Positions 43,236 through 52,701 are shown, counted from the stretch's first letter. The stretch: 64,000 nt of DNA from Chitinophaga sp. H8 (GCF_040567655.1 NZ_JBEXAC010000001.1:2604001-2668000), one strand, 5' to 3'. Notes: generated by a model not told the origin, from the letters alone. Translations and numbers: made by a program.

Positions 43236-44906
43236 TTATTTTAAAAACAGCCGGTTAGCCGGGATAATCTGCCTGGGCACACCGGGACCTTTATAATAAC
43301 ACTCCAGCCAAAACCCGCCATGGCCATTAAAATATTCAACGCGGATGGCGTGTTTGCCTTTTTCCAATTGGATACTACCGGCCCTCTCCAATACACCATG
43401 ATCTCCATCATTGTTTACCACTTCTTCCCCATTGATCAACAACTTACTTCCATCGTCAGACCGGGTAAAAAAGGTATACTTCCCCGGAGTATCTATGGTA
43501 ATATACCCGGACAGGACCGCTCCAAATGTACCATCACTGTTATTTAACAATGGGAGGATCTGTTCACGGGGAAGTTTAAATTCCGCACTTTCCCATTGGT
43601 GGGCTGCTACTAAGCTATGAAAAGCGGGCAAATATTTCCAGGTTTTTCCATGGTAAAAATCCACTTTCAGGCCATTTCCATTTCCAGTTTTGAGTACCCT
43701 GAAGTAAGCTACCGCAGGTATGCTCTCATTTCCCTTTTTATCAAATGACTTTGCTTTCACTACGGCAGAGGTATCGAGCATAAATGGTTGGGTATATATC
43801 GCTGACCGGGTATCCGGATCAGTACCATCCAGTGTATACCTGATCATGCTTCCAGCAGCTACCGGCGCCATTTTAACCGTAGCCTGCCTGTCAATAAACA
43901 ACCCACCTGCCTCATCATACAGATGACGATCCGGGTAAATTACCGGTGCCGGAAGCAGGGATTTCCCCAGCCATAAGTTAGCCGGTTCTTTAAATCCGGT
44001 AAAAGCGCTTTTTATCGGCCTGCCTGTCCATACGTAGGGTGGTACTATTTTAAGTGCAAAAGCAATCGTTGCCGCCAGGTCGTAGGTAACTACCTGCTGC
44101 TGTACCTGGTAGCCTTTTTTGATACCCTTGCCATAAAGGATCATAGCTATTTCCGCTTCTGCTATCGTAGCCCCTCCATGTCCATAGCCTACTCCCCCAT
44201 GGTCAGCGGTAAGAATCACCAATGTGTTTTTGTCCATTCCCGCTCTCTTAAGGCCTTGCAGCACCTCTCCAATCAGGGAGTCTGCAAGCGCCACTGCCTG
44301 ATAATATTCAGCAGAACCATGTCCGTATTCATGCCCGGCGCCGTCTACATGGTCCAGGTGCATAAAAGCCAGCAAAGGTTTATGCTGCACCATGTATTCT
44401 ACAAAATGCGATGTTGTAGCTGCCGCAGTAGGAAAATGATGATCATAATGCATAGCTTTCTTTTCAAACAGACGCCCGAATCCTTCCCAATGATAAGCAG
44501 CGCCGATAAGGGCATCCTTCCTGGCATTTTTAACCACACTAAAAATAGTAGGGAAAAGCCCTTCCTCCCCTGTAGTAATTGCGGGCAGGGAATGCGTTGT
44601 CAGCTCCCAATCATTGTCTAACACCCCATGCTGCTCCACTCCTGCTCCCATAATCATGGAGGCCCAGTTGGGACTACTACTGGATGGCAACACGGTACGT
44701 ACATTCCATTTTACGGCCCCACTGTCTATCAGGTGATGCATTACCGGTGTAGCTGCTTTACGGATGCCATCCGGGCTCAGTCCATCTATGCCAATTACCA
44801 CTACATGTGCTATGCCCGATGGATATACTTCTTTCGGTTGTGCTGTCAATGCGGTATTCAAACCCAGCAACCCTACCCATAAACCAATAAAAAAATGCTT
44901 GCTCAT
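43236..44906 (-). CDS. Secreted alkaline-phosphatase-superfamily enzyme with CHB_HEX_C-like and PA14-like domains
   Basis: The 556-residue protein has a signal peptide (to about 22), then a type I phosphodiesterase/alkaline phosphatase-like domain. Metal-ligand and nucleophile motifs are D41 in VVIGIDG, a serine nucleophile region PSSSSPNW (75-81), HLDHVDGAGHEYG and LTADHGGVGYGHGG. After about 340 comes a CHB_HEX_C-like module (YTLDGTDPDTRSAIYTQPF), then a PA14-like module (about 415-556, TRSDDGSKLLINGEEVV). It should be exported and hydrolyse a phospho-ester or phosphonate bound to, or part of, a carbohydrate, but the substrate is unknown. It begins 9 bp behind susD. Confidence 0.87.
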   Translation of the reverse strand: MSKHFFIGLWVGLLGLNTALTAQPKEVYPSGIAHVVVIGIDGLSPDGIRKAATPVMHHLIDSGAVKWNVRTVLPSSSSPNWASMIMGAGVEQHGVLDNDWELTTHSLPAITTGEEGLFPTIFSVVKNARKDALIGAAYHWEGFGRLFEKKAMHYDHHFPTAAATTSHFVEYMVQHKPLLAFMHLDHVDGAGHEYGHGSAEYYQAVALADSLIGEVLQGLKRAGMDKNTLVILTADHGGVGYGHGGATIAEAEIAMILYGKGIKKGYQVQQQVVTYDLAATIAFALKIVPPYVWTGRPIKSAFTGFKEPANLWLGKSLLPAPVIYPDRHLYDEAGGLFIDRQATVKMAPVAAGSMIRYTLDGTDPDTRSAIYTQPFMLDTSAVVKAKSFDKKGNESIPAVAYFRVLKTGNGNGLKVDFYHGKTWKYLPAFHSLVAAHQWESAEFKLPREQILPLLNNSDGTFGAVLSGYITIDTPGKYTFFTRSDDGSKLLINGEEVVNNDGDHGVLERAGSIQLEKGKHAIRVEYFNGHGGFWLECYYKGPGVPRQIIPANRLFLK

Positions 44907-44915
44907 AGTATTGTT

Positions 44916-46448
44916 TTATTTATTCCACCACACATATGTCAGTAAATTATCCGGTCCCTGTGTCTGGATTACTTTGCTATAATTCGCAGCATTGAGACGC
45001 TGTTCAGAAATTGGATAACGCGCCCTGCGTGGCATCTCCCTGATAGCACTGTTAGGCCCCGCCTTGGTTTCTGCCGGCACACCGGTGCGTCTCCATTCCG
45101 ACCATCCTTCAAAGCCGGTATTAAACAGGGCCAGCCATTTCTGTTGTCTTATTTTATAAAGTTTTACTTCCTGGCTTCCTTCGTACTTTACTGCGGGTTG
45201 CTGGAAATAAGCAGCATCTGGCTGGATATCCGAAGCTTTGGGAAAAGTAAACTTTCCCTCTATCCGGCTGGCCAGATAGGCAAACTGGTCATTGATACCA
45301 TTGAGATAATAGGTAGCTGCATCCCCGATGGTAATCAGGTTGCGTTCCCTTGCCTCTGCCAGAATAAACTGCACCTCTGCATAAGTAAGTAATAAGCCCT
45401 GCGCCGCCGTTTTGGAGGCCTGCGGGAAAGCAGATAAAGGTTGTAATACAGGGGCTATGGAAGATTGATAATCCTTTCCTCCATTATAGGCTGCGTCAGC
45501 AGCAGCATTAATGCCATTAGGTACACCGGCGTATATACGTTTGTTTTCATTCAGACCGGCGATAGTGGGCAGTGCATAATAACTTACCCGCGGATCTTTC
45601 AGTTGTTGCAGGTTCTTTTCCATGGTCAGCGAAAGATGCATATCATTTACAGGTACACTATTGTAGCCTGGAAATTCATTGTTCACCTCCTCCAAGAAAT
45701 TAAATGCAGTCTGATCTGTATAAGCAGTATATAAAGGGTACTTGGCCGCATTGCCAACTATCTCCTGCATTTCTTTTCCCAGATCAACTTTAAGGTTGGT
45801 TTTGCCAGACATCCTCATCATTAACCTCAACCGGAGTCCATTAGCAAACATCCGCCAGCGGATAGCCTTTCCACTCAATAAAATATCTCCGTCAATCCGG
45901 TCAGTTCCTACTGTCAGGAGCTCATTAGCCGTTTTCAGCATATCCAGCAGGCCATAATAGATTTGTTCCTGCTCATCAAACTTTGGCGTAAAATTACCAC
46001 CGGTCTTTCCGGTTACTGCTTCACTGAAAGGAATATCGCCATAAATGTCTGTCATTACCTGAAACATCCAGGCTTTCATGATTAACCCTACTCCTTCATT
46101 ATTTCTGAACTGGCGTTCTTTACTCAGGGCGATCAGATTTTCTACATCACGCAGGCGGTCATAAAAGCTCCATAAAAAATATCCCTGCACTTCACTGGGG
46201 GCCCATGCATCGTCAAAACCGCTTACGTATTGATTGGCATAATAGTCACCGATGATGTCCCCCCGGGTCATGGAAGAATAAAAATAATCCCGCACTGCCG
46301 TTTTCAAAATGGAAGGGATTAACAGTTGAGGGTTCTCTACTTTTTCAGTTGCGTTGGGGTTTTGATTAATGGACTCAAAATCTTTTGTGCAACCTGTGAT
46401 CAGCAAACTGCACAACGTGATAGCTGCAATGATTATGTTTGACTTCAT
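44916..46448 (-). CDS. SusD/RagB-family nutrient-binding outer-membrane lipoprotein
   Basis: The 510-residue protein has a lipoprotein signal with acylated Cys in LITGCTKDFESINQNPNATE and the SusD-like helical (TPR) framework seen in the SusD_like_2 group (PF12771/12741). The C-terminal EAKAGPNSAIREMPRRARYPI-type segment and Trp-rich stretches fit the ligand-binding face. It pairs with the SusC-like porin encoded next upstream. It should capture the locus' substrate at the cell surface. Confidence 0.92.
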   Translation of the reverse strand: MKSNIIIAAITLCSLLITGCTKDFESINQNPNATEKVENPQLLIPSILKTAVRDYFYSSMTRGDIIGDYYANQYVSGFDDAWAPSEVQGYFLWSFYDRLRDVENLIALSKERQFRNNEGVGLIMKAWMFQVMTDIYGDIPFSEAVTGKTGGNFTPKFDEQEQIYYGLLDMLKTANELLTVGTDRIDGDILLSGKAIRWRMFANGLRLRLMMRMSGKTNLKVDLGKEMQEIVGNAAKYPLYTAYTDQTAFNFLEEVNNEFPGYNSVPVNDMHLSLTMEKNLQQLKDPRVSYYALPTIAGLNENKRIYAGVPNGINAAADAAYNGGKDYQSSIAPVLQPLSAFPQASKTAAQGLLLTYAEVQFILAEARERNLITIGDAATYYLNGINDQFAYLASRIEGKFTFPKASDIQPDAAYFQQPAVKYEGSQEVKLYKIRQQKWLALFNTGFEGWSEWRRTGVPAETKAGPNSAIREMPRRARYPISEQRLNAANYSKVIQTQGPDNLLTYVWWNK

Positions 46449-46531
46449 ATCAATAACATTTTCCTGTTTAAAGATGTAACCGCCAGCCCGGGCTTATTAT
46501 AGTAGTACAGCACCATCCGGCAGTTAAGTAC

Positions 46532-49500
46532 TTAAAAGTTTACATTCAGGTTAAACCCTATACTGCGGCTGGTAGGGATACTCAGGTTTTCAAATCCACC
46601 TACTAAGCCATTCCCGGTAGAAGCACCTGTTTCCGGGTCAAAGTGCGGGTTTTTAGTCCACAGGAACAGGTTACGGGCCACCAGTGAAAGCGTAAGTGAC
46701 TGCACTGGCAGCTGATGAAACAAGCGTTTGGGGAAGCTATATCCGGCTTTCAACTCCCGCAGTTTCACAAAAGATCTGTCCAGCAATTGCGCTTCAGAAT
46801 TATGATCATAATAACGTTTATGGAAATCGCGGATGGCCGTACCATATACTCCCTTGCTGAAAGTGCCATCAAATACTTCCAGGTTCCGTTTGTAGCTGCC
46901 ATCCGGCATCAGTGCTGCTCCGTCCCTGTAATAAGGTTTTGATTCGTCATACTCTTCCCCTTTAGTCCTGGCAATACGGCCTTCTGCACTTTCTGCCAGT
47001 TGTCCGGCACCTATCGCTTTATTCAGGAACCGGGAAATAAATACGCCCCCATGGCTGATATCCAACAATGCCTCAGCGTAGAAACCTTTATAAGCCAGGC
47101 GATTGGTAATGCCTGCAGTCCAGTCTGCATTAATATTACCCAGATAAATAGGATCCGCCGTTATTTGTGGACGGCCGTTAGCGCCTATTATAATCATGCC
47201 CTTCAGGTCCCCTTCTTTTACCCGTTGAAAACCCGGCCCATACAAGCCTCCCATCCGTTCTCCTACCCGGGCTTCAATCGTGGCATCCTCTCCTGGTGCT
47301 GCCTGTACCAGCTTATCCACACCAGGTGCCAGGGCAACCACTTTGCTTACATTCCGTGCAAAATTCACGTTCAGGTTCCATTGAAAAGAGTTGCTGAGTT
47401 TAACCGGCACCGTGGTAAGCATCACTTCCAGCCCCCGGTTGGCAATCTCTCCGGCATTGACCAATCGGCTACCATAGCCTGATGAGTTAGCCGTTTGCAG
47501 TGGCAGGATCTGATTTTTGGAATTTGTTTTGTAAACGGTAATATCAATCCCCAGCCTGTTCTTGAAAAACATCATTTCTGTACCCAATTCGATCGTATTA
47601 CTGCTTTCAGGTTTCAATTGCAGGCTTTTCAAACTGCCATCCTCAGCCAGGGAGGGCAAGCCTCCCCAAAGCCCCTGAAAATAGTAGCTCGTCATCGTTT
47701 GATAAGGATCGGTATCATTACCTACCTGTGCAAAACCTACCCGTAATTTCAGCAGATCAATTTTCGGGGATAAAGCAAATATTTCATTAAATAAAATGCT
47801 GGTATTCACCGAAGGATAGAAATAGGAATTATGATTTACCGGCAATGTGCTGGACCAGTCATTACGCCCGGTTAAGCCAATGTATACCTTCCCTTTGTAG
47901 TCTGCCTGAAAAAAACCATAGAAGCTGTTGATCTTTCTGCGTTCATTGTAAGATGATCCTTTTAGTGGCACCGCAGTATTATCAAGATTATAAACACCTG
48001 GTATCAGCAATTGCTCTACAGTACTGGTACGACGGGTACGTGTTCTTTCCATGGCATTTCCTCCCAGTGATAAACTATAGTTAAAAGCAGCTACCTTATT
48101 CTTGTAGCTCAACAGGAAGTCGAAGTTATTCTCCTGGTATCCAAGCGTAGTTTCTTCATAAAAGCCCTTACGGTTATCAATAGTACTAACTGCCATTCTT
48201 TTGGGTCTGAAATCATTATAATAATCCGTTCCTCCCCTTACCATCAGACTAAGGTTGTCCAGGATATTATAGGTCAGCTTTACATTACCATACAACTGAT
48301 TTTTGTCTTGCCCCGTTGTATTTTCATATTGATAGAAGAAAGGATTATTATGGTCTTCTTCATAATTATGCTGAAACTGTTGAATGCCTTCCAGACCGGG
48401 TTGCCAGTAATTACGGAGGCTGTTCATATCAACATCTCTCGTCATCCAAAGCAGAAAGTACATCGGTTTATTACGACCATATCCCAGGTCAGGCCGGTTG
48501 GTACTTTTGCTTTTGGTATAGTTGACAGACGTTTCTGCCAGCAAGCGGCTGGAAAGCTTATACCCTGCATTCAGCTTAAAGGAATTACGGGTAAGGTCGT
48601 TATTCGGCACTATCCCTTTTTCATCCTGATTCGTATAGGAGAAACGGAAATTTGCCACATCATTGGCACCGCTGAAAGCAACTGCGTTAAAGCGGGTATG
48701 ACCGGTTTCAAAAAAGTCGCGCGCGCTGTTAGGATGTGGGATCCAGGGGGAAGGGATAATATCTCCCCGGTTAGGCAGGTATACATCCCCTCCGCGGTAT
48801 CCATTGGTGGTTGGAGAATTAAACTGTCCGCGTAAGGATCCATCCAGACGTGGCCCCCAGCTTTCATCCGTACCATCATTTACGCCATTAGGATATAACC
48901 CGTTATTGCTGTAGCCAAAATTAGATCCCACGTAATCGTTTCCATTCCCCCTGCCAAAATCATTTTGGAATTTGGGAAGTATTAAAGGGGTTTCCCAGGT
49001 AAGCCCGCTGGTGACACTCACTCCTAATCCTCTTCTGCCTTTACCTGATTTGGTGGTGATTACAATTGCACCATTCGCTGCCCGGGAACCATAAAGCGCT
49101 GAAGCGGCAGGGCCTTTCAACACTGTCACCGATTCAATATCTGCAGGATTGAATTCTCCGGCGGAATTACCAAAATCTGCTTCCGTTGTATTCTGAACCG
49201 GATCATTTCCTACCGGGATACCATCTACGATCATCAGTGGTTGGTTCTTCTGATAATTCAAAGAAGATTCGCCCCGAATCGTAATGCGGGCACTGCTACC
49301 CACTGCTCCGCTGGAAATGATGTTTACACCGGCAATTTTGCCTGAAAGCGAATTAATAAAGTTATTATCCCTGGCTTCATTCATCTGGTCTCCCTTCAGC
49401 TCCTGCACAGCATATCCCAATGATTTTTTTTCCTGGGTAAGGCCCAGCGCAGTTACCACTACCTGGTCCAGCATTCTTCTGTCGGGTGTTAAATGAATGT

Positions 49501-50026
49501 CCAGCTGATCATCACTTTTATTAATTACCTGTTTTACCTGCTGATATCCTACAAAGGAAAATACTACCTGCGTACCTGGTGGTACGCTGAAACGGAACTT
49601 TCCATTGGCATCTGTTACGCCTAAAGGTTTCTTGCTACCGGTAACGATGCTTACTCCCGGTAAGAATTCCTGATTATCCGCGCTGCTTACAGTGCCCGAT
49701 ACCTGCAGTAATTGTGAGCTTTTCTCTACTGCTGTACCACGGATATAGATGCTGTTGTTAATGATCTTTGTTTCCAGCCCCGTTTGTGCAGCTACCTGCT
49801 GCAACAGCTCCTGCAAACTGGCGGTAGTAGCTGGTAAATGGATGCTTTGGTGTTTAGGAATATTATCATCATACATCACGGACAACTTTTCTTTTTGTTG
49901 CAAAACCGCCAGTATTTCACCAAGTGTAATGTCCTTTCTTCCTACCTGGACAACTTTTGCTGAGAGCTGGGCATAGAGTCCCATGCTGGCAAAGCAGCAT
50001 AACATAAGTATAACTAATTGTTTCAC
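46532..50026 (-). CDS. SusC/RagA-family TonB-dependent outer-membrane transporter with STN domain
   Basis: The 1164-residue protein has a signal peptide (to about 19, ending LYAQ), a secretin/TonB N-terminal domain (about 25-98, LGEILAVLQQKEKLSVMYDD and QSIHLPATTASLQELLQQVA), a carboxypeptidase-regulatory-like domain, a plug (SSGAVGSSARITIRGESSLN) and a beta-barrel that ends in an aromatic NFxxNF-type strand. The extra N-terminal STN domain marks transducer-type transporters that signal to an anti-sigma factor, fitting the FecR and ECF sigma genes upstream. It imports the substrate using TonB energy. Confidence 0.95.
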   Translation of the reverse strand: MKQLVILMLCCFASMGLYAQLSAKVVQVGRKDITLGEILAVLQQKEKLSVMYDDNIPKHQSIHLPATTASLQELLQQVAAQTGLETKIINNSIYIRGTAVEKSSQLLQVSGTVSSADNQEFLPGVSIVTGSKKPLGVTDANGKFRFSVPPGTQVVFSFVGYQQVKQVINKSDDQLDIHLTPDRRMLDQVVVTALGLTQEKKSLGYAVQELKGDQMNEARDNNFINSLSGKIAGVNIISSGAVGSSARITIRGESSLNYQKNQPLMIVDGIPVGNDPVQNTTEADFGNSAGEFNPADIESVTVLKGPAASALYGSRAANGAIVITTKSGKGRRGLGVSVTSGLTWETPLILPKFQNDFGRGNGNDYVGSNFGYSNNGLYPNGVNDGTDESWGPRLDGSLRGQFNSPTTNGYRGGDVYLPNRGDIIPSPWIPHPNSARDFFETGHTRFNAVAFSGANDVANFRFSYTNQDEKGIVPNNDLTRNSFKLNAGYKLSSRLLAETSVNYTKSKSTNRPDLGYGRNKPMYFLLWMTRDVDMNSLRNYWQPGLEGIQQFQHNYEEDHNNPFFYQYENTTGQDKNQLYGNVKLTYNILDNLSLMVRGGTDYYNDFRPKRMAVSTIDNRKGFYEETTLGYQENNFDFLLSYKNKVAAFNYSLSLGGNAMERTRTRRTSTVEQLLIPGVYNLDNTAVPLKGSSYNERRKINSFYGFFQADYKGKVYIGLTGRNDWSSTLPVNHNSYFYPSVNTSILFNEIFALSPKIDLLKLRVGFAQVGNDTDPYQTMTSYYFQGLWGGLPSLAEDGSLKSLQLKPESSNTIELGTEMMFFKNRLGIDITVYKTNSKNQILPLQTANSSGYGSRLVNAGEIANRGLEVMLTTVPVKLSNSFQWNLNVNFARNVSKVVALAPGVDKLVQAAPGEDATIEARVGERMGGLYGPGFQRVKEGDLKGMIIIGANGRPQITADPIYLGNINADWTAGITNRLAYKGFYAEALLDISHGGVFISRFLNKAIGAGQLAESAEGRIARTKGEEYDESKPYYRDGAALMPDGSYKRNLEVFDGTFSKGVYGTAIRDFHKRYYDHNSEAQLLDRSFVKLRELKAGYSFPKRLFHQLPVQSLTLSLVARNLFLWTKNPHFDPETGASTGNGLVGGFENLSIPTSRSIGFNLNVNF

Positions 50027-50136
50027 CTGGAAAATTTTATGATGTTATCAAAACACTTTACGAACGATCCTGATTACCCTGTGTGCTGAAATTTTTTACT
50101 GGCCATACAGCAGGCAGGGAATATGGGATGCCGGGA

Positions 50137-51114
50137 TTATTTATCCGGATAAATAGTAATGCTGGTTGTGTCGATTTTATAGGTAAATCCGGCCAGATAC
50201 CCAAGCCCCTCCAAAACATCTTCCAAACCGGTATCCTTTATGGTACCTGTGAATGATATCTTGCGTCGTACCGTACCTTTTACTATTACCTGTCGGTTGT
50301 ACCACTTGCCCATTTTAGCTGCTATAGCCACGATATCATCCTTTTCAAAAACGAGCTGATTGTCTTTTACAGCAGTAGCAGCAAGTAAGCTGATACGTCC
50401 TGTTTTTAGGTTTCCTGTTGAAGGATCATAGGTTACACTTTGTGCAGGTAACAGGATTTCATTTACATAATTACCAGCCACTTTCACTTTTCCGGTGGCT
50501 ACCGTTACCTCCTGTGGGCTGTTATTCCGGGCGGCGATGTTAAAAGAGGTGCCCAGTACAGTTATTTTCAAATGCGGTGTTTGTACACGGAAAGGTTTTT
50601 CAGGCGCATTAGCCACTTCAAAAAAGGCTTCTCCATTCAGCATCAGTAACCGGGACGTGTCATTAAAACCAATGCTATCATATTGCAGGGTAGAATTATA
50701 CTGCATCCACACCACACTGTTATCCGGCAGGATTACTTTCTTTTTTTCCCGGCTGCCAGCCTTTGCTATTACCCAATGCGGTACCGGTGAAACAGACTTT
50801 TGTGAACGTGACTGCAAAAGCCACGAGCCGGCAACAACAGCTACCAAGACAATTGCTGCAGCGGCATACTTAAATAGGTTATGCGATACCCTATTAGTCT
50901 TTGGTATCCTGTTACCCAATCGGGGAACCATCTTTTCCCACGCTCCCTGTACAAGCGCATCATCCACCACTTGCGACAATAGTTGCTGCCGCTGCACTAA
51001 TGCCTCATATAAAGCTTTATTTTCGGTGGAAGCATTTACCCAGGCATCAAACTGCTCCTGTTCTTTTTGGGTTGCCTGCTGGCGAATGATCTTAATGAGT
51101 TGTTCCCAGTTCAA
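50137..51114 (-). CDS. FecR-family anti-sigma factor
   Basis: The 325-residue protein has an N-terminal cytosolic anti-sigma-like part (about 1-80), one membrane segment (about 83-103, FKYAAAAIVLVAVVAGSWLL), and a periplasmic FecR domain (about 125-225: PDNSVVWMQYNSTLQYDS, FRVQTPHLKITVLGTSFNI). A C-terminal DUF4974-like domain follows (YKIDTTSITIYPD near the end). It should relay the SusC occupancy signal to the ECF sigma factor encoded just upstream. Confidence 0.93.
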   Translation of the reverse strand: MNWEQLIKIIRQQATQKEQEQFDAWVNASTENKALYEALVQRQQLLSQVVDDALVQGAWEKMVPRLGNRIPKTNRVSHNLFKYAAAAIVLVAVVAGSWLLQSRSQKSVSPVPHWVIAKAGSREKKKVILPDNSVVWMQYNSTLQYDSIGFNDTSRLLMLNGEAFFEVANAPEKPFRVQTPHLKITVLGTSFNIAARNNSPQEVTVATGKVKVAGNYVNEILLPAQSVTYDPSTGNLKTGRISLLAATAVKDNQLVFEKDDIVAIAAKMGKWYNRQVIVKGTVRRKISFTGTIKDTGLEDVLEGLGYLAGFTYKIDTTSITIYPDK

Positions 51115-51177
51115 GAGTGGTTTAATACAGGAGCATTAAAACGGCGGGAGTTCCGCAAAATAAGTGTTAACGAATTG

Positions 51178-51780
51178 TTAAGACAACACCAACACAAGGT
51201 TAACGATCAGGAAAACCAGTTCTGCCTGTAGCTCGGGAACGGCTTTTATTTCTTCCTGTAATTCCCTGATCGCTTCTTTCAGCTGGTATTCTATTTTTTT
51301 ATAAGAGAGGTTCATTACAATCGCAATTTCTTTATTATTGAGCCCCAATAATTTCAGGTCAATAATTTCTTTGCGGAGCGGGCTGATCTTCAGAAGAATC
51401 TTATCCAGTTTTACACGGGATTCCCGGCTTACCAGCTGTTGGTATTGATTGGCAGTATTGCTGGTTGTGAGATCAATAAAGTACTGGGCTTCCTGATTCC
51501 CATTCCTTTCTTTGGCCAGCTGGTGCAAATATTTGTTGGCCATTCTCCGGGCACTTACAAGGAGATAATTTTTCAGGTTGGTATGAATACTGGTGTGCCC
51601 ACGTTGTTGCCATAGGTTACAAAACAATTCTGCGCTGATATCCTTCGCCTGTTCTATATCATTTACAATGCTATAGGTATAACGGCATACAACAGGGTAA
51701 TATTCATTAAACAGGGCATGGAAACTTTCTTTGTCCCAATCACCTTTATTTGCGTGGGTATGTGTAGTAGTAATTTCCAT
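51178..51780 (-). CDS. ECF RNA polymerase sigma-70 factor (Bacteroidota-type)
   Basis: The 200-residue protein has sigma region 2 (FNEYYPVVCRYTYSIVND and DISAELFCNLWQQ) and region 4 (ISPLRKEIIDLKLLGLNNKE, then KKIEYQLKEAIREL) typical of ECF sigma factors of SusCD loci. It should direct transcription of the locus when released by FecR. The C-terminal tail AELVFLIVNLVLVLS is strikingly hydrophobic for a soluble sigma factor and may anchor it at the membrane. FecR starts 63 bp behind it. Confidence 0.94.
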   Translation of the reverse strand: MEITTTHTHANKGDWDKESFHALFNEYYPVVCRYTYSIVNDIEQAKDISAELFCNLWQQRGHTSIHTNLKNYLLVSARRMANKYLHQLAKERNGNQEAQYFIDLTTSNTANQYQQLVSRESRVKLDKILLKISPLRKEIIDLKLLGLNNKEIAIVMNLSYKKIEYQLKEAIRELQEEIKAVPELQAELVFLIVNLVLVLS

Positions 51781-51911
51781 TAAGTAATATTAGCGATGGT
51801 AAAAGTATACTAACTCTTCCGCAGCCAAAACAACATTGTTTTAAATTAATAATAAGTTTACATAAAACCTAGTGGTATGAAAAATGAGGCAGCAGCCAGG
51901 ATCTATGGCGG

Positions 51912-51946
51912 CAAAAAAAAGTGTCATAGCTATACAGCTATGACAC
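51912..51946 (-). terminator. Intrinsic terminator with a perfect 11-bp stem
   Basis: GTGTCATAGCT (51921-51931) and AGCTATGACAC (51936-51946) form a perfect stem with a 4-base loop. Read on the minus strand it is followed by a run of T (51920-51913), so it terminates the small gene at 51982. Confidence 0.85.
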
Positions 51947-51981
51947 GTAACATAATATATGACCACTAACAATAAAAGCGT

Positions 51982-52227
51982 TTACCCGTTTCTTTCCACT
52001 GCATTTTTCAATTCAAGTATCCTGGTGGCAATGGCATTCAGCAATGGTACATCACGAATTTTATCCCCATCAGGCTGCAGGGTTCCATTCTTTTGCAAGG
52101 TGTATACAACCTTGCGATCTGCATTTACCTCTGCTACAAATTGGGTTATCCCATTTAATTGCAGTTCGGTTACCTGTACCAGGTAATTTTTCCCTTCCAG
52201 ATCAAAATCCAAAATAAATGGTTCCAT
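51982..52227 (-). CDS. Small hypothetical protein
   Basis: ATG 52227 gives an 81-residue protein (MEPFILDFDLEGKNYLVQVT at the N-terminus) that looks like a small beta-rich domain with VVYTLQKNGTLQPDG, then a helix RDVPLLNAIATRILELKNAV. A frame upstream adds 14 residues without features. I do not recognise a family; it may be a conserved cytosolic protein of Chitinophagaceae. It has its own terminator. Nothing in it suggests membrane location. Confidence 0.65.
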   Translation of the reverse strand: MEPFILDFDLEGKNYLVQVTELQLNGITQFVAEVNADRKVVYTLQKNGTLQPDGDKIRDVPLLNAIATRILELKNAVERNG

Positions 52228-52301
52228 AGTATTTTTCTTTAAAATACTACTTTCAGCAGAACAGGCCAAGTTTTTTTAAGTGATTAATTGTCAATAAAAC
52301 A

Positions 52302-52333
52302 AAAAAGACCCGCTATTAATAGCGGGTCTTTTT
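52302..52333 (-). terminator. Perfect 32-bp palindromic bidirectional terminator
   Basis: AAAAAGACCCGCTATT (52302-52317) is followed directly by its exact reverse complement (52318-52333), so both strands carry a GC-rich stem and a T-run. The nearest upstream gene on the minus strand is tatA (stop at 52492), which it should terminate. Confidence 0.85.
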
Positions 52334-52491
52334 ATATCCTGGTTTAGGGCCGGGAATTAAATAACTTTCTTCAATACCTATAAGACTTACTTTTTCAAGG
52401 AGTATCCACTGCTACTGCAATGCTCACCACTCAATCAAATCTCTTTATAGTATCCGGGAACTTTATTTGCAGCAAGTAAATTGAGTTATTC

Positions 52492-52701
52492 CTATTTGGA
52501 ATCACCCTTTACTTCTACTTCTGTATCATTATTTTCTTTGGCATTCTTAAATTCCTTGATTCCTTTACCCAGGCCACGCATCAACTCAGGGATTTTCTTT
52601 CCGCCAAATAACAGGAGGATCACCAAAGCAATCAGCAACAATTCTTTTACTCCTATTTCCTGCAGGAATAAAAACTGAGATTTTACAAAAAAAGTAGTCA
52701 T
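52492..52701 (-). CDS. tatA: Sec-independent protein translocase subunit TatA
   Basis: ATG 52701 gives 69 residues, the usual size of TatA. A hydrophobic helix ([14 protein letters not shown]) is followed by the FG hinge ([10 protein letters not shown]) and the amphipathic helix ([17 protein letters not shown]), then an acidic tail. TatA forms the pore of the twin-arginine system; TatB, TatC and other subunits are not in this window. TatA and TatE are not separable by sequence. An in-frame extension to 52824 lacks family similarity. Confidence 0.92.
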   Translation of the reverse strand: MTTFFVKSQFLFLQEIGVKELLLIALVILLLFGGKKIPELMRGLGKGIKEFKNAKENNDTEVEVKGDSK

